The notes under the pieces were generated by a model. That model ran no database searches and was not told the origin of the DNA. It saw only the letters and a program-made list of their open reading frames with translations. From the NCBI GenBank assembly GCA_017618195.1, contig JAFZUW010000056.1:1-64000 (forward strand): 64,000 bases of DNA, in the 5' to 3' direction. Of this stretch, positions 24,913 to 33,101 are shown piece by piece (position 1 is the first letter of the stretch; every line of letters starts with the position of its first letter). Made by a program: the position numbers and the translations under genes. Source of the stretch: Lachnospiraceae bacterium (GTDB taxonomy: Bacteria; Bacillota; Clostridia; Lachnospirales; Lachnospiraceae).

Positions 24913-26150
24913 TGCTCTGAGCCCTCCTTTCCGTCATTGTCCGGAATTGCTTCTTCATTCTTTTCTTCGGTTTCCGGAACAGCGTCTTTCTGCTCTTCCG
25001 TGTTTTCGGAAACCGGTTCCGCTTTCGCGGCTTCTGCCCCGGGAAGCGCTTCTTTCTTTCGGAACTTTATCGTAAAGTTAATGAAAAATTCACATCCGAT
25101 AATACAGAAGATTACGAATCCGGTAACGATATCCGCGAAGGACGAGTCGAGACCGGTCAGCGTCGTGATCTCCTTGGCGCCCTTGCCGAGGAACGCGATC
25201 AGAAATGCGAAAAATGCCATTGCGATCGGGTTGAACTTCGCGAGCCACGATACCATGATCGCGGTGAAGCCCTGGCCGCCGACCGAACCGGCGATGATCG
25301 TGTGATCCGCACCGGCAACGATCAGGAATCCGGCAAGTCCGCAGATGGCACCGGAGATTGCCATGGTACGAAGGATTACGACCTTAACGTTGATTCCGAT
25401 GTAGCGCGCCGTCTTCTCACTTTCGCCGACAACCGAGATCTCGTAGCCGTGCTTGCAGTGATTGAGGTAGATGTACGATACGATCGTCATCACGATAACG
25501 ATCAGGATGTTCAAAAGGTACGGATAATCACCGATCGAAACGAGCCAGCCGGCTTTCGTATTGGCATTGATGATTCCGATATGGCCGGAGCCCTTCGGAA
25601 CGGACCAGATGTAAACGTAGTAAGCCGTGATCTGCGTCGCAATGTAGTTCATCATCAGCGTGAACAGCGTTTCATTGGTGTTCCAGAACGCTTTGAAGAC
25701 GGCGGGAATGATCGCCCAGACGGCGCCGGCGATAATCGATGCCGTAACCATGATCAAAAGAAGAACGGGGTTCGGAACCTTGTCACCGATCTTCAGCATG
25801 CAGGTAACGGAGGCGAGACACGCGATCAGCGTCTGACCTTCCGCACCGATATTCCAGAAGCGCATCCGGAATGCCGGAGTAACGGCAAGCGAGATGCACA
25901 GCAGAATCGCGGTCTTTTCGAACAGGTCCCAGCGGCGGTTCGGCGTACCGAACGTTCCGTCGAAGATCGTGCTGATAATCCGGAACGGGTCCCAGCCGAC
26001 GATCAATAATCCGAAGAGGCACACGATCAGCATGCCGACAAGGATTGCCGCCAGACGGATCAGCAGAGCCTTGTGCCGCGGCAGATTATCCCGCTTCGCG
26101 AGGTGGAACAGAGGCTCGCGGATGGGTTTATGATTCTTGGTTTCCGTCAT
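24909..26150 (-). CDS. Nucleoside ABC transporter permease (NupP/YufP-like)
   Basis: 413 residues. A charged N terminus and about eight to ten helices cover residues 30-350, then a Glu/Ala-rich cytoplasmic tail. The family loop HGYEISVVGESEKTARYIGINV is present. I start at 26150, which has AAAGGAGG at good spacing and lies 23 bp inside the upstream ATPase gene; the longer in-frame extension to 26270 is an overlap with that gene. It pairs with the following permease as the membrane part of the importer. Confidence 0.88.
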   Translation of the reverse strand: MTETKNHKPIREPLFHLAKRDNLPRHKALLIRLAAILVGMLIVCLFGLLIVGWDPFRIISTIFDGTFGTPNRRWDLFEKTAILLCISLAVTPAFRMRFWNIGAEGQTLIACLASVTCMLKIGDKVPNPVLLLIMVTASIIAGAVWAIIPAVFKAFWNTNETLFTLMMNYIATQITAYYVYIWSVPKGSGHIGIINANTKAGWLVSIGDYPYLLNILIVIVMTIVSYIYLNHCKHGYEISVVGESEKTARYIGINVKVVILRTMAISGAICGLAGFLIVAGADHTIIAGSVGGQGFTAIMVSWLAKFNPIAMAFFAFLIAFLGKGAKEITTLTGLDSSFADIVTGFVIFCIIGCEFFINFTIKFRKKEALPGAEAAKAEPVSENTEEQKDAVPETEEKNEEAIPDNDGKEGSEQ

Positions 26151-27849
26151 TCGGGGCCTCCTTTCCGCCGTTCTCAGATGCAGGCGTAATTTCCGTTTGT
26201 ACGGCAGCGCTGTCCGCAACAGCCGGCTTTTCGGAACTGTCCGCGGCGGTGTCCGCAGCGGTCTCATCAACCTTCTTGGTCATCAGAAGTCCGATCTGTT
26301 CTTTTAAGGTCATGCCTTCGGGAGTAACACGCGGGTCAACGATGCCCGAGATGCTTCCCGAACTGAGTACAAGGATACGGTCGCACAGTTCGATCAGAAC
26401 GTCCAGGTCTTCGCCGACAAATATGATCGATACGCCTTTCTCCTTCTGTTCATTCAAAAGACGGTAAATGGTAAACGAAGAGTTGATGTCAAGTCCGCGC
26501 ACCGGATAAGCAACCATCAATACGGTCGGCGCCGAAGCAATCTCACGGCCGACGAGAACCTTCTGCACGTTTCCGCCCGAAAGCCTCCGGACAGGCGTCT
26601 TCGCATTGGGCGTAACAACCTGCAGGTCGCTGATGATCTGATCGGCAAGCGATGCGGGAGCGGTACGGTTTAAGAAGAAACCGCGCCCCGATTCGTAACT
26701 TCGAAGCATCATGTTGTCAATGATTCCCATATTGCCGACAAGTCCCATGCCGAGACGGTCTTCGGGGACAAAGGAAAGGCGGACGCCGAGTTCGCGGATC
26801 TGACGGGGAGACTTGTTTCTCAGGTTCTCTTCCTTTTCCGTTGAGGGATTCATATAGGTGATCTCTCCGGACTCGAGGCGCTGTAAGCCGGCAATCGACT
26901 CAAGCAGTTCGCGCTGGCCGCTTCCCGCGATACCCGCGATGCCGAGGATCTCGCCGCTTTGTGCGGTAAAGGAAATGTTTTTAAGAACAGCAATTCCGTC
27001 CTCGTTTTTACAGTTCAGCCCTTTTACGATAAGTCTCGGAACGGGATTCTTCGGCTCGCTCCGGTGGATGTTCAGGTCGACTTTCTCGCCGACCATCATC
27101 TCGGTCAGCTTGGCTTCGTTTGTTTCCTTTGTCACAACGGTGCCGATGTAGCGGCCCTTGCAGAGAACGGCGACTTTGTCGGAAAGCGCCATAACTTCGT
27201 GCAGCTTGTGAGTAATAATGATGATCGCCTTGCCGTCGTCGCGCATGCGGCGCAGAACGTCGAAGAGACGGTCGGTCTCCTGCGGCGTCAGTACGGCGGT
27301 CGGTTCATCAAGGATCAGAATGTCGGCACCGCGGTACAGAACCTTGATGATCTCAACGGTCTGCTTCTCGGATACGGACATGTCGTAGATTTTCTTCTTC
27401 GGATCCAGAACGAATCCGTAGCGCCCGCATATTTCGCGGACGCGTTCTTCGTAGGCGGGCAGGTCGTACCGGCCGTCATTCAGACCGAGCACGATGTTCT
27501 CGGTAGCGGTAAATACATCGATCAGCTTGAAGTGCTGATGGATCATACCGATCTTATACCGGAAGGCGTCTTTCGGCGAGCGGATCAGTACCTCCTCGCC
27601 GTCGATGAAGATATGACCGGAGTCCGGAAAATAGATGCCGGAGATCATATTCATCAGCGTTGTCTTTCCGCTGCCGTTCTCGCCGAGGATCGAAAGGATC
27701 TCGCCGCGGTAGACGGACAGATTGATGCCTTGGTTGGCGATGACTTCGCCGAAGGTTTTAGTGATATTTCTGAGTTCAATGGCGGGAACCGGCGAACCGG
27801 ACACGTTCGGAGTCGCTGCCGTTGCGGATGATGCGGTCTGCTCGCTCAC
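26128..27849 (-). CDS. Nucleoside ABC transporter ATP-binding protein, two ABC domains (NupO/YufO-like)
   Basis: 573 residues with two nucleotide-binding domains in tandem, as in CUT2/BMP importers. The first has Walker A GENGSGKTT, signature MSVSEKQ and Walker B ILILDEPTAVL. The second has GIAGIAGSGQRELL in place of Walker A and RLSGGNVQKVLVGR, the usual degenerate second half. The start is a GTG at 27849 with AGGAGG eight bases upstream. A 22-nt hairpin precedes it, separating it from the binding-protein gene. The N- and C-terminal tails are Ala/Thr-rich. Confidence 0.88.
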   Translation of the reverse strand: MSEQTASSATAATPNVSGSPVPAIELRNITKTFGEVIANQGINLSVYRGEILSILGENGSGKTTLMNMISGIYFPDSGHIFIDGEEVLIRSPKDAFRYKIGMIHQHFKLIDVFTATENIVLGLNDGRYDLPAYEERVREICGRYGFVLDPKKKIYDMSVSEKQTVEIIKVLYRGADILILDEPTAVLTPQETDRLFDVLRRMRDDGKAIIIITHKLHEVMALSDKVAVLCKGRYIGTVVTKETNEAKLTEMMVGEKVDLNIHRSEPKNPVPRLIVKGLNCKNEDGIAVLKNISFTAQSGEILGIAGIAGSGQRELLESIAGLQRLESGEITYMNPSTEKEENLRNKSPRQIRELGVRLSFVPEDRLGMGLVGNMGIIDNMMLRSYESGRGFFLNRTAPASLADQIISDLQVVTPNAKTPVRRLSGGNVQKVLVGREIASAPTVLMVAYPVRGLDINSSFTIYRLLNEQKEKGVSIIFVGEDLDVLIELCDRILVLSSGSISGIVDPRVTPEGMTLKEQIGLLMTKKVDETAADTAADSSEKPAVADSAAVQTEITPASENGGKEAPNDGNQES

Positions 27850-27913
27850 GATGGAAACCTCCTCCAGGGAAAACCTGCCGAAGCAGGCGTTAACGGGTGA
27901 TAAATTAATTTCA

Positions 27914-27935
27914 GCGGGGCACTTTCATGCCCCGC
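27914..27935 (-). other. Intercistronic hairpin between the BMP and ATPase genes
   Basis: A perfect 8-bp GC-rich stem with a 6-nt loop (27914-27921 with 27928-27935), with no T tract after it. Position and shape fit an element that stabilises the upstream binding-protein mRNA or damps read-through, giving more binding protein than transporter. Confidence 0.6.
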
Positions 27936-27966
27936 CGAAGGGAGTTCGTATCAATTACAATACGGT

Positions 27967-29181
27967 TTAATATGCAGCATTCAGGAACTCGATGCCGTCG
28001 ATTCTGATGTCAAATGCAGGAGCGCTGCGGTACTCGGACTCATGGAAATAGCCGTCCTTGATAACTTCGGTATCAGGGGTGTACGCTTCGTCGCTGTCTA
28101 CGTCAGCCATGTAAGAGGTGAGGGCCTTTCCGTCAACGGTGAAGGTCGAGGTGGAGAATACCTTGATCTTGCCGGCCTTGAGATCGGCAACAACGGCGTC
28201 AACCTTTTCCTTGGTGCCTGCAGCGGCAGCCTTGTCGTTGATCGCGGAAAGCTCTACGGAACCTTCTGCGAAACCGCCGGTCCAGTCAGCTGCGATCGCA
28301 GTGCCGTCCTTTACGCAGTTGATTGCGTAAATGTAGTAAGGAGCCCAGTTGATTCTGGAGGAAACGATAAAGGTGTTCGGGCAAGCGTTAACGGTGGAAC
28401 CGTTGTAGGAAACGTTCGGAACGCCTGCCTTCTCGCATGCGGTAGGAGCACCCATGGAGTCAGCGTGCTGGGAAATCAGGACGCAGCCTGCGTTGATGAG
28501 CTTCTCGGCAGCTTCCTTCTCTGCGGTCTCATCATACCAGGAACCGGTGTACTGAACCTTCATGGTAACGCTCGGGCATACGGACTTTGCGCCGAGGTAG
28601 AAGGAGGTAAGACCGGAAATAACTTCTGCGTAAGTATAAGCGCCTACATAACCGATAACGGCCTTGTCAGCAGTGATCTTGCCGGAGCTGATCATGTCGT
28701 TGAGCTTGAGACCTGCGGCAACGCCTGCAGCGTAACGGCCTTCGTAAATGCTTGCGAAAGCGTTGTGATAGTTGGCGATCTTCTCGGTGTGAGCCTTGGT
28801 TCCGGTAGCGTGGCAGAACTGAACCTTCGGGAACTCTTTAGCGGCCTGGATCATGAAATCCTCGTGACCGAAAGAGTCAGCGAAAATGATGTTGCATCCG
28901 CGGTCTACAAGGTCCTTGGCTGCCTCGTAGCAGGCGTTGCTCTCATCAATACCGGTAACGATGATCATGCGGCTCTCGGGAATGCCGAGCTGCTTGCACG
29001 CATCCTTCATCGCGTTGATGAAGTTGAGGTCGTAAGTAGACTGCTCATTATGAAGACAAATGAGACCTACTTTAATGTTCTTGTACTCTTCGCTGCCTTC
29101 ATCATTGCCGTCCTTGCCGCCGCAGCCTGCAAGAGACAGAATCATGATCACGGTGAGGAGCATTGCGAGAATCTTTTTCAT
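27967..29181 (-). CDS. BMP-family nucleoside-binding lipoprotein
   Basis: 404 residues. A signal peptide with lipobox LSLAGC (Cys20) is followed by a BMP/PnrA-like binding domain: YKNIKVGLICLHNEQSTYDLNFINAM, IIFADSFGHEDF, GRYAAGVAAGLKLN, IGYVGAYTYAEVISG and QHADSMG. Members bind purine nucleosides at the cell surface for the adjacent NupOPQ-like transporter. I prefer the second ATG (29181), eight bases from AAGGAG, over the one at 29187. A consensus promoter lies about 90 bp upstream. The salvage gene xpt occurs elsewhere in the window. Confidence 0.9.
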   Translation of the reverse strand: MKKILAMLLTVIMILSLAGCGGKDGNDEGSEEYKNIKVGLICLHNEQSTYDLNFINAMKDACKQLGIPESRMIIVTGIDESNACYEAAKDLVDRGCNIIFADSFGHEDFMIQAAKEFPKVQFCHATGTKAHTEKIANYHNAFASIYEGRYAAGVAAGLKLNDMISSGKITADKAVIGYVGAYTYAEVISGLTSFYLGAKSVCPSVTMKVQYTGSWYDETAEKEAAEKLINAGCVLISQHADSMGAPTACEKAGVPNVSYNGSTVNACPNTFIVSSRINWAPYYIYAINCVKDGTAIAADWTGGFAEGSVELSAINDKAAAAGTKEKVDAVVADLKAGKIKVFSTSTFTVDGKALTSYMADVDSDEAYTPDTEVIKDGYFHESEYRSAPAFDIRIDGIEFLNAAY

Positions 29182-29278
29182 AAGCATTTCTCCTTATGGA
29201 TAAAAAATAAAGTGTGTGATGCGGGGAACCCCCGTGAAGTAAATTAAGGCCGGAGGATTCCTCCTGACCCATACTGAA

Positions 29279-29307
29279 ATTATAGTATTTTCCCCGCGGA
29301 CAGTCAA
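29279..29307 (-). promoter_or_regulatory. Promoter of the nucleoside importer operon
   Basis: Minus strand: -35 TTGACT (29307-29302), 17-bp spacer, -10 TATAAT (29284-29279). The leader of about 85 nt contains a GGAGGA/TCCTCC hairpin and a GGGG/CCCC hairpin, but no purine-riboswitch core. The 320-bp gap 29182-29503 holds only this promoter, its leader and the divergent promoter. Confidence 0.85.
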
Positions 29308-29422
29308 GAGCAAACGGCGTGAAAATCGCGCTCCGGAACGGCTTCCGGGGACACCGTGACGGCAGGCGGGACGCCGTTTTGTCAGAACTGTGAATTTTTG
29401 ATGAGTTTTCGCATTCTTATTG

Positions 29423-29451
29423 TTGAATTATTACAGGATGTTTGGTAAAAT
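29423..29451 (+). promoter_or_regulatory. Promoter of the YdjGHI-like operon
   Basis: -35 TTGAAT (29423-29428), 17-bp spacer, -10 TAAAAT (29446-29451) with TGG before it (extended -10). It looks like a housekeeping promoter, not the ECF-type site that controls the Bacillus pspA-ydjGHI operon. Confidence 0.7.
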
Positions 29452-29503
29452 AGACTTACTATAAACCCGATTGCGCGAATTGTCGGGAAAAGGGAGAAGG
29501 AGG

Positions 29504-30568
29504 ATGGATAATACATTTTATAAGTGTCCTGCCTGCGGAACGGCGCTTCAATACGGCGCGGCCAGCGGAAAGCTTGAATGCGCGGCTTGCGGAAACCGAT
29601 ATGAAGTAGCCGAGATGGAAGCCGCGGCGCAGGGAGACAGTCCGAAATCCACCTTCAGCTGGGGAAACTATAAGGCGGGCCTTCAGACCAACACGGACGC
29701 TTCGACCAAGGTTTACATCTGTAAATCGTGCGGAGCCGAGATTCTGACCGACGGTACGACGGCTGCAACACATTGCCCCTATTGCGACAGCGAAGTCGTG
29801 ATCAACGACGCATTTGACGGAGGCCTCCGTCCGAACGGCGTGATCCCGTTCAAAGTCACAAAGGAGCAGATGAAGCAGATTGTCGGGGAGTTCGGCAAAG
29901 GGAAGAAACTTCTGCCTCGTGATTTCTTCACCAACAAGAGGGTGAACGACGTTCAGGGAATTTACGTTCCGTTCTGGCTTTTTGACGGAACCGTAAACGG
30001 AATGGTCGAATTTGACGCGAAGAAGGTGTCCCGTTACGAAGAAGGCGACTACCGCGTGGAAGAAACCAAGTATTACTCGCTTGAGCGGGGAGGCCAGCTG
30101 TCCTTCCGAAATGTTCCGGTTGACGGAGCGGAGAAGATGGACGACGCGATGATGGAATCGCTCGGACCGTACCGGTTTGAGGAAATGGTTGATTTCCAGA
30201 CGGCTTACCTTTCGGGATTCCTGGCGGATCGTTTCGACCGTGATCCGGACGAAAGCATTCCGCGGGCGGAAGAGCTGATGGAAGCAAGCACGGTGGAGCG
30301 GCTTCAGGAAACGACGAGAGACTATTCGGAAGTACGCGCGGCCAAGAAGTCGCTGTACGTATCGAATCCGTCCGTCAAGTACGTACTGCTTCCCGTCTAC
30401 ATCATCAACTGCAAGTACGGCGGCAGGGATTACCGGTACGCGATCAACGGACAGACCGGCAAGATGGTCGGAGAACTTCCCGTCAGCAAGCAGCGTAAGA
30501 ACGCATATTTCTGGGGAATCTTCGGAGCCGTTACGGTGATCCTCGGAACGATATTAAGCTTAATATAG
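29504..30568 (+). CDS. TFIIB-type zinc-ribbon membrane protein (YdjG-like)
   Basis: 354 residues. The first zinc ribbon has CPACG and CAACG at about 8 and 26; a second CxxC pair (CKSCG...CPYC) lies at about 68-90. A middle domain with YVPFWLFDG follows and one C-terminal helix (about 333-352). This matches the Bacillus YdjG type, and YdjH- and YdjI-like genes follow in the same order. In Bacillus these proteins work with PspA in membrane-stress defence; no pspA is seen here. The start at 29504 lies behind GGAGAAGG. Confidence 0.8.
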   Translation: MDNTFYKCPACGTALQYGAASGKLECAACGNRYEVAEMEAAAQGDSPKSTFSWGNYKAGLQTNTDASTKVYICKSCGAEILTDGTTAATHCPYCDSEVVINDAFDGGLRPNGVIPFKVTKEQMKQIVGEFGKGKKLLPRDFFTNKRVNDVQGIYVPFWLFDGTVNGMVEFDAKKVSRYEEGDYRVEETKYYSLERGGQLSFRNVPVDGAEKMDDAMMESLGPYRFEEMVDFQTAYLSGFLADRFDRDPDESIPRAEELMEASTVERLQETTRDYSEVRAAKKSLYVSNPSVKYVLLPVYIINCKYGGRDYRYAINGQTGKMVGELPVSKQRKNAYFWGIFGAVTVILGTILSLI

Positions 30569-30578
30569 GAGGCACGGG

Positions 30579-30980
30579 ATGAAGAAACGTATCATGCTGT
30601 TGATTCCTGTACTGCTCCTCATCGCGGGAATCTTCGTATTCCAGAAACCTGCCGCGAAGGCGGCGCAGAAGACCGGCGTCAGCATCACATCCGTCCAAAA
30701 GGATCTCGCAGTTGTCGAGGTCGCCGAAAAGGATAAGGGCGATAAGGATGAGGACGAGGATAAGACGGCCGGTTATTACATTAAGAAATTCCTCATTGCG
30801 GCTGTGATCGGCCTGATCGTTGCATTTATCGCGGTCGGGATCATGAAGAGCGGCATGAAGAATATAAGGAAATCCTCAAATGCAAAGGACTATGTTCTGA
30901 AGGATTCGTTCCGGTTGCTGGCGAGTGAAGACCGTTTCCTCAAAGAGGAAGAAAAGCGCACAAGAAAAGCATCAAACTGA
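30579..30980 (+). CDS. Short YdjH-like membrane protein lacking a TPM domain
   Basis: 133 residues: a signal-like N-terminal helix (about 4-22), a short acidic DKGDKDEDEDK stretch, a second helix (about 69-88) and a cytoplasmic tail of the kind seen at the end of TPM-domain/YdjH proteins (SGMKNIRKSSNAKDYVLKDSFRLLASEDRFL). The usual TPM phosphatase-like domain of about 130 residues between the two helices is absent. Reading frame and ribosome site are clean, so it looks like a natural short form and not a recent deletion. It sits between YdjG- and YdjI-like genes. Confidence 0.72.
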   Translation: MKKRIMLLIPVLLLIAGIFVFQKPAAKAAQKTGVSITSVQKDLAVVEVAEKDKGDKDEDEDKTAGYYIKKFLIAAVIGLIVAFIAVGIMKSGMKNIRKSSNAKDYVLKDSFRLLASEDRFLKEEEKRTRKASN

Positions 30981-31011
30981 GATTTGAGTAATTGAAAGGA
31001 GTAAATTTACT

Positions 31012-32313
31012 ATGGGACTGATTAAAGCATTATTGGGAGCAGCAGGCGGAACACTTGCGGATCAGTGGAAGGAATTCTTCTATTGTGAGGCTATGGACAA
31101 GGACGTTCTTGTAACAAAGGGCCAGAAGCAGATCGGCAGCCGTTCTTCCAACACGAAGGGCAACGACAACATTATCTCCAACGGATCCGGCATCGCAGTA
31201 GCAGACGGCCAGGCAATGATCATCGTTGAGCAGGGCAAGGTTGTTGAGTTCTGTGCGGAGCCCGGCGAATTCACATGGGATTCCTCGACGGAGCCCAGCA
31301 TCTTCACCGGCGGCCTCGGCCAGGGCATTCTGAACACCTTTAAGACAATCGGAAAGCGTTTCGCTTACGGCGGCGACACCGGTAAGGATCAGAGAGTTTA
31401 CTATTTCAACACCAAGGAAATCCTGGACAACAAATTCGGCACCCCGAACCCGGTTCCGTTCCGTGTTGTGGATTCCAAGATCGGTCTTGACGTAGACGTA
31501 TCCCTGCGCTGCGCAGGCGTTTACTCCTACCGTATCGCGGACCCGCTTCTGTTCTACACGAACGTTTGCGGAAACGTTACCGGCGAGTATCGCCGTTCCG
31601 AACTTGACAATATGCTGAAGACCGAGTTCATCAGCGCCCTTCAGCCGGCTCTTGCAAAGCTTTCCGACATGGAGCTTCGCCCGAACCAGATCATCGCTCA
31701 CAATACCGACCTTGAGGTTGCCATGAATGAGGCTCTTTCCGCCAAATGGGGCAGCTTCCGCGGTTTGACCGTTGTTAACGTAGCTCTCGGAACCGTTACG
31801 CTTCCCGAGGAAGACGCCGAGATGATCAAGACAGCTCAGAAGAACGCTATGTACCGCGATCCTTCGATGGGTATTGCCGTTACCGTAGGTTCCCAGGCAG
31901 AGGCAGTTGTTGCAGCAGCGAAGAACCCGAACGGTGCAGCAGCCGGTCTTATGGGTGTCGGCATGGTAAACGGTATCGGCGGCGGCGCACAGGGCGTTGC
32001 AAACCTGTATGCTTCGCAGCCTCAGGCAGCTCCCCAGGCAGCTCCGCAGGCTCCTGCTGACGGTTGGAAGTGCCCGGATTGCGGCACGATCGTAACCGGA
32101 AACTTCTGCACGAACTGCGGCACGAAGAAGCCCGCTCCGGCAGGCACCTGGAAGTGCCCTGAGTGCGGCACCGACTGCACCGGAAACTTCTGCACGAACT
32201 GCGGTACGAAGAAGCCCGAGGCGAAGAAGGCAATCTGCGGAGCATGCGGATATGAGGCTCCCGCGGGAACCAATCCGAAGTTCTGCCCGCAGTGCGGCAA
32301 GCCGATGGCATAA
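31012..32313 (+). CDS. SPFH-domain protein with double C-terminal zinc ribbon (YdjI-like)
   Basis: 433 residues. Residues about 50-270 form an SPFH/band-7-like domain of the YdjI (virion core-like) group, with the segments QMIIVEQGKVVEFCAEPGEF and TEFISALQPALAKL. A Gly/Ala/Gln-rich linker leads to two near-identical zinc ribbons (WKCPDCGT...NFCTNCGTKKP, then WKCPECGT...NFCTNCGTKKP) and a third CxxC pair at the end. The duplicated ribbon suggests recent internal duplication. In Bacillus YdjI localises with PspA at stressed membranes. AAAGGAG precedes the start. Confidence 0.85.
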   Translation: MGLIKALLGAAGGTLADQWKEFFYCEAMDKDVLVTKGQKQIGSRSSNTKGNDNIISNGSGIAVADGQAMIIVEQGKVVEFCAEPGEFTWDSSTEPSIFTGGLGQGILNTFKTIGKRFAYGGDTGKDQRVYYFNTKEILDNKFGTPNPVPFRVVDSKIGLDVDVSLRCAGVYSYRIADPLLFYTNVCGNVTGEYRRSELDNMLKTEFISALQPALAKLSDMELRPNQIIAHNTDLEVAMNEALSAKWGSFRGLTVVNVALGTVTLPEEDAEMIKTAQKNAMYRDPSMGIAVTVGSQAEAVVAAAKNPNGAAAGLMGVGMVNGIGGGAQGVANLYASQPQAAPQAAPQAPADGWKCPDCGTIVTGNFCTNCGTKKPAPAGTWKCPECGTDCTGNFCTNCGTKKPEAKKAICGACGYEAPAGTNPKFCPQCGKPMA

Positions 32314-32339
32314 TCAGATTAATACTTAAGATACGGAAC

Positions 32340-32366
32340 ACCCGGCCGGGCTTTGCCTGACCGGGT
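32340..32366 (+). other. Intergenic hairpin after the SPFH gene
   Basis: A 6-bp outer stem plus an inner GGC/GCC helix, GC-rich, with no T run after it (CGTTCCC). It is probably an mRNA 3'-end stabiliser or weak terminator between the SPFH gene and the next gene. Confidence 0.4.
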
Positions 32367-32406
32367 CGTTCCCTTGATTTACGTTGAAACGTGAAAGGAG
32401 CCTTTT

Positions 32407-33054
32407 ATGGGCTTATTCGGCGACATTCTTAAAAGAACGACTGAAATCATCAAGAGCGAGGTAAACTACCGGGAACACCGTGCGGTTCAGAATGCGGCGG
32501 GCAATATCACCAACAACATCATTCAGAATGCGAAGAACAATTACCGCGCGAATTCCAGAACTTTTACCTACGATCTGCTTCCGACGACGGTTGAGGAGCT
32601 GAAGGTTTTCCAGAAGAACCCGCAGGATCCTTTTGAGACGGCGGCTCTGGCGGTGCTTGCCCTGAACGTATACAGCGACAATCCGGAAGAATGCATCCGG
32701 ATGATGGATTACCTGAACGGACCGGACGACCTTGCGGTCCGCGACCAGCAGCTGATCCAGACGCAGTTCATGGAAAGCGCCAAATACACCGTGAAGTCGT
32801 ATTTTCAGGGGGCGAACCCGCAGAACAACTACACGCCTTCGTTCCCGTACACGGTTACCGTTCATGATAACCCGTACAGCTACGACAATCAGAAAGACGG
32901 CTATATCAGCCTTTACATTCCGAGCGGCGGTGCGGACAATGACCGCAAAGTAACGCTTCGGACCAAGCCCTCGACCGGGGAGTGGTTCATCTATTCCTGG
33001 CAGGGACTTTTGATGGGAATTCGGACGGCCGACGAGGCCAACCCTTGGGCATAA
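32407..33054 (+). CDS. Hypothetical protein (DUF6935-like)
   Basis: 215 residues, soluble, no signal peptide. The N-terminal MGLFGDILKRTTEIIKSEVNYREHR looks like an amphipathic helix that could touch membrane. The body has TVEELKVFQKNPQDPFETAALAVLALNVY and a C-terminal YISLYIPSGGADNDRKVTLRTKPSTGEWFI segment, a pattern seen in small uncharacterised clostridial proteins that accompany YdjI-like genes. Function is unknown. AAAGGAG precedes the start, and the gene lies in the same direction between the SPFH and AI-2E genes. Confidence 0.7.
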   Translation: MGLFGDILKRTTEIIKSEVNYREHRAVQNAAGNITNNIIQNAKNNYRANSRTFTYDLLPTTVEELKVFQKNPQDPFETAALAVLALNVYSDNPEECIRMMDYLNGPDDLAVRDQQLIQTQFMESAKYTVKSYFQGANPQNNYTPSFPYTVTVHDNPYSYDNQKDGYISLYIPSGGADNDRKVTLRTKPSTGEWFIYSWQGLLMGIRTADEANPWA

Positions 33055-33101
33055 GGCCCGCATGACATTTGTTTCGGTCGACTTGATTCTGGGAGGAAAT
33101 C

